In this document: one piece after another, positions 6,931 through 13,629 of the stretch | How positions within the stretch are numbered: the stretch's first letter is position 1 | Layout of the letters: each line of letters begins with the position of its first letter | Source of the DNA: Lachnospiraceae bacterium | GTDB lineage: Bacteria > Bacillota_A > Clostridia > Lachnospirales > Lachnospiraceae | Direction of reading: 5' to 3' | Assembly (NCBI GenBank): GCA_017613595.1 | Contig: JAGADM010000003.1 | Coordinates: 1-20,062 of the forward strand | Length of the DNA: 20,062 bases | Program-made: the position numbers and the translations under genes | Notes under the pieces: generated by a model | Database searches by the model: none | What the model was told of the DNA's origin: nothing | The model's input: the letters and a program-made list of their open reading frames with translations, nothing else

Positions 6931-8307
6931 ATGGCACACACCCATCGGGATCAGGAAATCTTCGGAAAAGCCCCCGTCATGTCCGCGATCACGAAGCTCG
7001 CGCTTCCGACCATCGCGGGCCAGGTTATTCTGGTCATTTATAACATGGCGGACACGTTTTTCATCGGTCTGACCGGCAGCGATGCGAAGCTGACGGCGGT
7101 CACCGTGTGCCTTCCCGCGTTCATGTTTCTCTCGGCCGTCGCGAATCTGTTCGGCGTCGGCGGGGCCGGCGAGGCTGCAAGAAGTCTCGGCAGCGGAAAC
7201 AGAGAGCGCGCAGGGGAAACCTGCGCGTTTTCGTTTTGGGGCTGTGCCCTCGTATCGGTTATTTATATGATCCTTGCAGTTGTATTCCGCCATCCGTTCC
7301 TGAATCTGATGGGAGCCGGAGCACCGGATGTACACGGTTATGCCGATACCTATCTTCTCGTGACGGTCGGCCTCGGCGGTCTCGGTGTTTCCATGAGCAT
7401 GGTCACCGCCCACCTGTTCCGTTCGGAAGGGCGAAGCATTGACGCGAGCATCGGTATCGTGTTCGGAAGTGTTCTTAATATTGCTCTGGATCCGCTCTTC
7501 ATGTTTACATTGCTCCCGGAAGGGAAGGAAGTGCTCGGAGCCGCGCTTGCGACCGCACTTTCCAACTGGATCTCGCTTTTCATCATGGCGGGGCTTCAGC
7601 TGCGCCGCAGAAAGACCTCCGTCCTCCGCTTCCGCATCCCGCTTCACACGGATGCCGCGCTTATGAAGGGCGTCCTCTCGACCGGTCTTCCCGCCTGCAT
7701 CATGACACTGTTCGAGAACATCTCCTATGCCTGTCTCGACCGTCTGATGATGGTTAACGGAACCGCTGCCCAGGCCGGTCTCGGCGTCGCAAAGAAGATT
7801 AATATGCTCGCCCACGCGACCGTCCGCGGTCTGACGCAGGGCGTTCTTCCTCTGATTGCTTATAACTATGCTTCCAAAGACTACCGCCGCACGAAACAGG
7901 TCATCCGCGACACGGTTCTGATCGCCGCGGCGATCGGCACGGTCTGCATGATCCTCTGCCTTACACTGAGCCGCCCTCTCGTCGGTTTCTTCTTAAAGCC
8001 CGGTGAGTCCCGCACAACCGGTGCGCTGTTTCTTCGGATACTGACCGTAGGCGGTCCTTTTTCCGCCTGCGCTTATACATTTATCTCATTCTTCCAGGCC
8101 GTCAAGCGGCCTCGTAAATCGTTTCTTCTCGCGATACTCCGTAAGGGCATCCTCGATATTCCGATGATGTTCATCCTGCGCGAGTTCGCGCCGCTTACCG
8201 GAAGCGTTATCGCTACGCCGGCAGCCGATATTCTGTGCTGCCTGACGTCGTTTCTGCTGTTCCTGTCGTACTATAAGAAGCACTTCACGGAAAGCCGGCT
8301 GTCTTAA
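6931..8307 (+). CDS. MATE-family multidrug/metabolite exporter
   Basis: A 458-residue, strongly hydrophobic transporter of the MATE (MatE, PF01554) family, exporting drugs or metabolites against a Na+ or H+ gradient at the cytoplasmic membrane. Two homologous six-helix halves are expected. NMADTFFIG at about 38-46 is the family's first-helix signature and GVGGAGEAARSLG follows near residue 74-86. The second half carries PLIAYNYASKDYRR, matching the family's P-I-x-N-Y region. Length is normal. AGAGGA precedes the ATG. It is the only plus-strand gene in the window, divergent from the kinase, and its stop is two bases from the end of ktrA. The substrate is unknown. Confidence 0.93.
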   Translation: MAHTHRDQEIFGKAPVMSAITKLALPTIAGQVILVIYNMADTFFIGLTGSDAKLTAVTVCLPAFMFLSAVANLFGVGGAGEAARSLGSGNRERAGETCAFSFWGCALVSVIYMILAVVFRHPFLNLMGAGAPDVHGYADTYLLVTVGLGGLGVSMSMVTAHLFRSEGRSIDASIGIVFGSVLNIALDPLFMFTLLPEGKEVLGAALATALSNWISLFIMAGLQLRRRKTSVLRFRIPLHTDAALMKGVLSTGLPACIMTLFENISYACLDRLMMVNGTAAQAGLGVAKKINMLAHATVRGLTQGVLPLIAYNYASKDYRRTKQVIRDTVLIAAAIGTVCMILCLTLSRPLVGFFLKPGESRTTGALFLRILTVGGPFSACAYTFISFFQAVKRPRKSFLLAILRKGILDIPMMFILREFAPLTGSVIATPAADILCCLTSFLLFLSYYKKHFTESRLS

Positions 8308-8309
8308 TT

Positions 8310-8954
8310 CTATTTCCACTTATCCATGTCTTTTCGTTCCATGGCGATCAGAAACGACGACTCGGGCGTGATCGGCGCTTTCGGATCCACGAAGTGCCAG
8401 TGACGGCCGGGTTCTTTGACTGCGATCACGTTGACGCTCATGGATTTGCGGAGCTCGAGTTCGATCAGGTTCTTTCCGACCCATTCCTTCTTTGCCCCGG
8501 TCTCGATCACATACATGTTCTCATCGATTTCAAAGAAGTCCTTGAAGGACGAGGAAATGAGAATCCGTGCGAGACGCATTCCGCCCTCGCCTTCGGGATC
8601 GATGATCCGGTCCGCTCCGACCTTCATGAGGATCGAAGACATATGCTCCGAGGAGGACTTCGCGATAACAAGCGGAACGCCCTGTTCCTTCGCGACCGAA
8701 ACAACGGTAATGGAAGCCGCGAGATTGTTGCCGATTGCCGAAACAACAATGTCCATGTGCTTCAGACCGAGCGCGGTTACTTCACGTTCATTCTCCAGGT
8801 TGGCACAGATGCCCGAGGTGCATTTGCCCGCGATTTCGCGCACTACATCTTCGTCCATATCGACTGCCATAACATCCGCTCCCATGCGGTACAGCTTTTC
8901 CACGAGGCTCTTTCCGTATTTGCCGAGTCCCATAACGGCGATGGATTTCTTCAT
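8310..8954 (-). CDS. ktrA: KtrA/TrkA-type potassium channel regulatory subunit
   Basis: A 214-residue cytosolic RCK protein gating a potassium transporter. The RCK_N Rossmann domain (about 4-120) has the nucleotide motif GLGKYG at 9-14 and acidic VDMDED at about 30-35; the TrkA_C ligand domain fills about 135-210. A single-RCK length of about 220 residues is typical of KtrA rather than the double TrkA of enterobacteria. GGAGG lies seven bases before the ATG. It follows ktrB after 33 bases on the same strand, the expected partner. No terminator was found past its stop, which almost touches the convergent MATE gene. Confidence 0.93.
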   Translation of the reverse strand: MKKSIAVMGLGKYGKSLVEKLYRMGADVMAVDMDEDVVREIAGKCTSGICANLENEREVTALGLKHMDIVVSAIGNNLAASITVVSVAKEQGVPLVIAKSSSEHMSSILMKVGADRIIDPEGEGGMRLARILISSSFKDFFEIDENMYVIETGAKKEWVGKNLIELELRKSMSVNVIAVKEPGRHWHFVDPKAPITPESSFLIAMERKDMDKWK

Positions 8955-8987
8955 GGTATTCCTCCGATTGATTTATAGTCTCTGCGA

Positions 8988-10376
8988 TTATCCTACGTAA
9001 AAATTTCCTTCCGCGTGCTTGATCCGGTTTCTCGAATCGGTGTCGCCGGCGAAGAAGCAGGCAAGCGAGATCGGTCCGATACGTCCGAGATACATGGACA
9101 GAATGATAATAACCCTTCCGGCCGCGTTCAGGTGAGGGGTCAGTCCCCTCGAAAGCCCTACCGTACCGATTGCGCTCACGACCTCGTACATGGCATCCGT
9201 GAGCGGAACGCCTCCTGTCTCCAATAAGAGCAGCATCATGACAATAATCGCACCGAAGCTGACAAATACGACGGCTGCCGCTTTACGCATCATCTCACGC
9301 GATACCCTCCGCTTAAACACAACCGATTCCTTGTCGCCGCGGACATAATGGAAGGCGTTGGTCAGTACGAGGTACGCGGTCACGGTCTTAACACCGCCCG
9401 CAGTACCGACCGGCGAACCGCCGATAAACATCAGTACACAGCCCATCACGCAGGTGCTCTCCGTAAGACCGTCCTGCGGAACCGAAGCGAATCCGGCCGT
9501 ACGGAACGTCACGGACTGGAACAGGCTGTTCAGTATCTTCTTCGGAAGACTCATCCCTCCGAGCGTATCCGCGTTATTGTATTCTATGGCAAGGACCAGA
9601 GCCGCTCCGCCGAAGATCAGCGCGATTGTCATCGTCAGAACAAGTTTGCTGTGCTCCGAAAGATGGCACAATATCCGATAGGGGTTCAGGCGGTTCCGGA
9701 TACCGTCGCGGATCCCGTCGACCAGATCAAACCATACGACAAATCCAAGTCCGCCGAATATGATCAAAAGCATAGTGATTGTCATCAAATATGCCGAATC
9801 GTTAAAATCGATCATGCTGTTCGGTCCGATAATATCCATACCGGCGTTACAGAACGCTGACACGGACTGGAATACCGCGTACCAGATGCCTCTTGCCGCA
9901 CCGTATGCGGGGACAAATGCGAGCGCGTACAGCACCGCGCCGATTCCCTCCACAAGAAACGTTCCCTTAAAAATCCTTGTCAAAAACGCGAACAGCCCGC
10001 GGTTCTTCTCCACGTTCAGCGAATCTCCGAGCAGTTTCCGTTCACTGAAGGAGAATTTCCTTCTGCCGAGGATCATGATCATGGAGCCGACCGCCACGAT
10101 GCCGAGGCCGCCGATCTGCGCAAGCAGCAGGATGATCGCCTGTCCGGCCGTGCTCCAATGGGAATAGGTATCCACAACGACAAGACCGGTTACACAGGTG
10201 GATGTCGTTGCCGTAAAAAGCGCCGTCAGGCAGTCGGTCGTCTCTCCCTCTGCCGTCGCAAACGGAAGCATCAGTAAGAACGTTCCGACCGCGATCGCAA
10301 ACAGAAAGCTGAGTGGGATCATCTGCACCGGGGAAACCCTGAATTTCTGTTTTTTCTTCTTATACTCTTCCATCAT
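8988..10376 (-). CDS. ktrB: KtrB/TrkH-type potassium transporter
   Basis: A 462-residue membrane transporter of the TrkH/KtrB superfamily for K+ uptake, with Na+ coupling in some relatives. Four pore-loop filters are visible: TCVTGL (60-65), FCNAGM (175-180), FRTAGF (291-296) and GTVGLS (404-409), each with the essential filter glycine. A gating-loop-like run FIGGSPVGTAGGVKT (317-331) matches the family. The start has two tandem ATG codons and no clear ribosome binding site; a five-codon ORF ending TAG directly abuts it, so coupling is likely. It is followed by its regulatory subunit ktrA. A promoter at 10412-10417 should drive both. Confidence 0.93.
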   Translation of the reverse strand: MMEEYKKKKQKFRVSPVQMIPLSFLFAIAVGTFLLMLPFATAEGETTDCLTALFTATTSTCVTGLVVVDTYSHWSTAGQAIILLLAQIGGLGIVAVGSMIMILGRRKFSFSERKLLGDSLNVEKNRGLFAFLTRIFKGTFLVEGIGAVLYALAFVPAYGAARGIWYAVFQSVSAFCNAGMDIIGPNSMIDFNDSAYLMTITMLLIIFGGLGFVVWFDLVDGIRDGIRNRLNPYRILCHLSEHSKLVLTMTIALIFGGAALVLAIEYNNADTLGGMSLPKKILNSLFQSVTFRTAGFASVPQDGLTESTCVMGCVLMFIGGSPVGTAGGVKTVTAYLVLTNAFHYVRGDKESVVFKRRVSREMMRKAAAVVFVSFGAIIVMMLLLLETGGVPLTDAMYEVVSAIGTVGLSRGLTPHLNAAGRVIIILSMYLGRIGPISLACFFAGDTDSRNRIKHAEGNFYVG

Positions 10377-10394
10377 CTAACGATTTTCTTTCAT
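10377..10394 (-). other. Possible five-codon leader ORF before ktrB
   Basis: On the minus strand ATG AAA GAA AAT CGT TAG runs straight into the ktrB ATGATG with no gap. ktrB itself lacks a good ribosome binding site, so translation could restart from this mini-ORF. The mini-ORF has only a weak GGA ahead of it, so this is speculative. Confidence 0.25.
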
Positions 10395-10411
10395 AATAAT
10401 CCAACGGCATC

Positions 10412-10417
10412 ATTATA
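10412..10417 (-). promoter_or_regulatory. -10 element of the ktrBA promoter
   Basis: A consensus TATAAT reads leftward at 10417-10412, about 36 bases before the ktrB ATG. The -35 region at the proper distance (TTTTAT) is poor and overlaps the U tract of the upstream gene's terminator, so the promoter may need an activator. Confidence 0.55.
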
Positions 10418-10431
10418 ACAAATAAATACGG

Positions 10432-10492
10432 AAAATAAAAGTACCCGGATAGCAGATGCCCGCCCTTTCGGGAAACGCCCGCCATCCGGGTA
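10432..10492 (-). terminator. Terminator of the secreted-protein operon
   Basis: TACCCGGAT (10442-10450) pairs with ATCCGGGTA (10484-10492), a 9-bp stem with an inner GC-rich stem-loop, followed on the minus strand by CTTTTATTTT. It lies 18 bases past the DUF4838 gene stop and directly before the ktrB promoter on the same strand. Confidence 0.8.
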
Positions 10493-10510
10493 TTTCAATT
10501 GGTCTTTATA

Positions 10511-13500
10511 TCATTTGCCCGGATCCATGTAATAAGAGAACAGGGACTTCGGAATTTCCGGCTCGAGGTTTCCGCCCGGATTGGTGCTCGAGAACTTACC
10601 GATCATCGAATCCTCTTCCCAGAACCAGTTGTCGGGGTGATTCCCCGTGTATACGCAATTCGAAATGGTTTTTCCGAAAATTGCCGAGAAGTAAGATATT
10701 CCGAGAGCCTCCATATCACTGATGAGCAGCTCGTTCTGTTTCGCATAAGTCGAAACAGTCTTGAACTCATACACGTTCAACGTGGATTTGATAAGCCTCC
10801 AGCCGATTTCCAGCTTTTTGATCCTCGTACAGACTTCGTCCGGCTCATCCTCCGCGATCCGGTTGATCTCTTTCCAAAGTCCTTCGCAGATTCCGATCTC
10901 GGTATCCGGCATACGCCCGTTGACCACTCTCTTCTCATCCCAGATATGCACGCCGGCAAATGTGGTCAGAAGTCTCGTATTATAGAGATATGTGTCATCC
11001 CGGTGATTGACGATCTGATGATGATTCGCAGCCTGCTGCTCAATATGCTTCATGTACTCGCGCACGTAAATTCCGGCCTTTCCGTAAAGCATATCGGTGA
11101 TAAACGCAAGCTCTTCCTCGTAGTCTCTTGTCGGATCCTGCAGGAGTCGTCCTTCTATGTAATTCCGGATGTCTCCGAACTCGGAGTCCGACTCAAGATG
11201 CCGCGAGTTACTCTGCAGGTATACGCCTTCCACACCGAGCTCATAATAAAGCTTGAGGTCATTCTGCATGACGCTCACGTTCGCGTATACTCCCGCTGTC
11301 GTCATGAAGTTTGAGTTGTAATCCCAGATCCACACATGCTTGCAGATCTTAGTCCAGTTTACGAGCTCCTGATAGTATTTTTCGTTGGTCACGTGTTTTT
11401 CGGTATTCAGGTTGCATCCGTAGCATCTGCGGATCGGCGCGTAACGGATGATTACGTAATCGTCGCATACGATGTCCTTCGGAGGTGCTTCCACCGTCCA
11501 CTCGTATGCAAGCATATCGATGTACAGATTCGGGTACGCTCCGTTTTTATGCAGATCCTTCGAAATCTTATTGAGCAGCTGTACATATTCTACGGATTCA
11601 TACAGCCCGCCTTTGTTTCCGTATTTGATCCGGTCATTGATGCACTTCGAGCACATACACAGATCAGACCCGTCGTTCTTGGAAATCGATATGATCTGAA
11701 TCGGTGCGTTCGGATCATAACTGTGCTTGATCATGTCATAACAATGCTGCAAAACGACCGCATAAGCATCCGGATCATTTACGAGGGCATACGGACACAT
11801 CTGCGAAGAGTTCCTGGTCCGCTGTGCGTCCGGAACATTGTTCTTCTGCTCGTCCCACGAGGATGCGGCATACCATTCCGGATGCGCGGCGAAATACTGC
11901 TCCGCGGGGAAGAACTCCGCAAGCAGCGTGTGTGCCTGTCCGGCGGCAAGTCCTTTCACAGTTTTGGGCGACTGATACTGGGACTTCTCATATGCGGTCA
12001 GATACCACGTCTCACGCCCCGCTTCGGTCTTCGGCAGGCAGTACGTATCGGCGTAGAAACCGTTTAATCCGAACGCGAGCGAGAAGAGACGCCCCGTGCG
12101 CGGATACTGGTCCGAAGGCCGGCTGAAATTGCCGTACAGAGGATCCGTCAGGTCATAACGCGGATCGAGGCTCGAGAAACAGATATCCATATCGGTGAAA
12201 AGAAACGGTCTTTCATAATCGATCCGGATACCCGACGTTTCATACTTAAAGTGGCTCTGATTGGTTCTGTAAAGGTCGTTCCAAGACAAGTAGTAATACC
12301 CGCCGAACGCCTCTAAAAACCGCATCGCGCCGTGCATCAGTCCGAGCTGTCCGACACCGGTGATCGCGATGCCTCCGTTATAGGAGCGGATGCAGTAGCT
12401 GTCGTTTGAACTGTATGTTGCTTTCGCGAAGGAACGGTTCGTGTTTCCGACCGAAATCTCGAACGGATACGTTCCCGCCTTCTTCGCGTCGGTCACGATC
12501 TGCGGCGTGTAGCCGTCTTCTTCTTTGATGTATTTCTGCAGAAGCTTTGCCGCGTACTGCTCTTCCGCGGTCGCATTTGCCGGCTGCACGATGACCGCAA
12601 CGGGCATGTCAACCGTAAACTTGCTGTTCATGTAATCCGAGTAGTCCGTGGCCGTCAGGCTTTCGCGGTATTCCTGCGCGGCAACGTTATACCAGTAGAT
12701 GCTCCGTACCAGTTTGCACAGAGGTGCCTCCGGGTTGATCATCGAAGCGTCGCAGGCGTACGAAAGTACACTGTAATTGAGGTTCGCCGTCTTTCCGTCA
12801 AGCGTTAAGGAAAATGCGAATTCTCTGTCGATATCCCACGCAAGAATGCCCGGAACCTCAAAATACCAGATTCCGTAAGTGTCCGTCACCTCATACGGAT
12901 AAGCTGCTTCGGAGACCGTTCCGTCGATCATGACCGTACCGGACTGCGGTACTTCCGTGAACTTATAATAGTGGCGGATGGCAATCGAATCCGTCAGCAC
13001 AAGGCTGCTGCCGTAATAGGTCGCGTAATCCGGAAGGCTTCCCGATGAACTCATGCGGTAAGCGGAGAAATCCGCCTCCTTGATCGTGACCGGAATCTCC
13101 TTTGCCCCTGCGAAATAATAATAGGCACAGGCACCGTAATCATCGATGGCTTTCGCAAGCCGCCCGGTCTCATCATCACGGGACTCCAGCTCCGTAAGAT
13201 AATCCTTTACCGCGTACGAAAGAACGCCGTTCACGGCTCCGGAGTTCGTCAGGTTGATTTTCGTGCTGCCGGAATATAACGCCATCGACAGCTTCTTCGG
13301 AACATCCTTCGCGACAACCGGATGGGTAACCTTGTAGGTACCGTCGGACTGCTTCGCGGAAAGGGCGTGCGACACGCCGTCCACCTTGAGCACCGCCGAC
13401 GCCGCCTGGCTGTCGCTGATACCCGCGACAAAGATATTCAGGCCGAGCGTTCCCTCTTTAATCGTCAGAGAGACGCCCGCTACCCTTGCGCCGCTTTGGG

Positions 13501-13606
13501 AGGCCTCTGCTCTTCCTGCTTCCTGCCCTCCGAAAATCCCGGACAGGAGCATCAGACAAAGGAACGCCGACAGGACACGCCGTCCGAACTTTATGATTCT
13601 CCTCAT
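10511..13606 (-). CDS. Secreted DUF4838 protein with paralogous N-terminal module
   Basis: A 1031-residue exported protein. A Sec signal peptide (about 1-35: basic start, hydrophobic core, AEA before SQSG) is followed by a module (about 36-317) that is paralogous to the start of the neighbouring beta-helix protein. Residues about 335-440 resemble the small alpha/beta domain found ahead of the barrels of GH67 and GH20 enzymes. The rest matches DUF4838 (PF16126), with the Cys pair motif CMCSKC at 650-655, a diagnostic pattern of that family. DUF4838 is thought to be a glycosidase-like barrel, but its activity is unproven. The start is taken at 13606, where GAGGAG stands at the right distance, not the GTG at 13633. 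It lies 23 bases after the beta-helix gene and is probably co-transcribed. No anchor motif is visible at the C-terminus. Confidence 0.85.
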   Translation of the reverse strand: MRRIIKFGRRVLSAFLCLMLLSGIFGGQEAGRAEASQSGARVAGVSLTIKEGTLGLNIFVAGISDSQAASAVLKVDGVSHALSAKQSDGTYKVTHPVVAKDVPKKLSMALYSGSTKINLTNSGAVNGVLSYAVKDYLTELESRDDETGRLAKAIDDYGACAYYYFAGAKEIPVTIKEADFSAYRMSSSGSLPDYATYYGSSLVLTDSIAIRHYYKFTEVPQSGTVMIDGTVSEAAYPYEVTDTYGIWYFEVPGILAWDIDREFAFSLTLDGKTANLNYSVLSYACDASMINPEAPLCKLVRSIYWYNVAAQEYRESLTATDYSDYMNSKFTVDMPVAVIVQPANATAEEQYAAKLLQKYIKEEDGYTPQIVTDAKKAGTYPFEISVGNTNRSFAKATYSSNDSYCIRSYNGGIAITGVGQLGLMHGAMRFLEAFGGYYYLSWNDLYRTNQSHFKYETSGIRIDYERPFLFTDMDICFSSLDPRYDLTDPLYGNFSRPSDQYPRTGRLFSLAFGLNGFYADTYCLPKTEAGRETWYLTAYEKSQYQSPKTVKGLAAGQAHTLLAEFFPAEQYFAAHPEWYAASSWDEQKNNVPDAQRTRNSSQMCPYALVNDPDAYAVVLQHCYDMIKHSYDPNAPIQIISISKNDGSDLCMCSKCINDRIKYGNKGGLYESVEYVQLLNKISKDLHKNGAYPNLYIDMLAYEWTVEAPPKDIVCDDYVIIRYAPIRRCYGCNLNTEKHVTNEKYYQELVNWTKICKHVWIWDYNSNFMTTAGVYANVSVMQNDLKLYYELGVEGVYLQSNSRHLESDSEFGDIRNYIEGRLLQDPTRDYEEELAFITDMLYGKAGIYVREYMKHIEQQAANHHQIVNHRDDTYLYNTRLLTTFAGVHIWDEKRVVNGRMPDTEIGICEGLWKEINRIAEDEPDEVCTRIKKLEIGWRLIKSTLNVYEFKTVSTYAKQNELLISDMEALGISYFSAIFGKTISNCVYTGNHPDNWFWEEDSMIGKFSSTNPGGNLEPEIPKSLFSYYMDPGK

Positions 13607-13629
13607 AATACTCTCCTCGACAATGCTAA

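Noticed and set aside
6874..7815. 313-codon minus-strand ORF opposite the MATE gene
   Set aside because: It is a GC-driven shadow of a clear MATE gene, rich in charged residues and without family motifs or a ribosome binding site.
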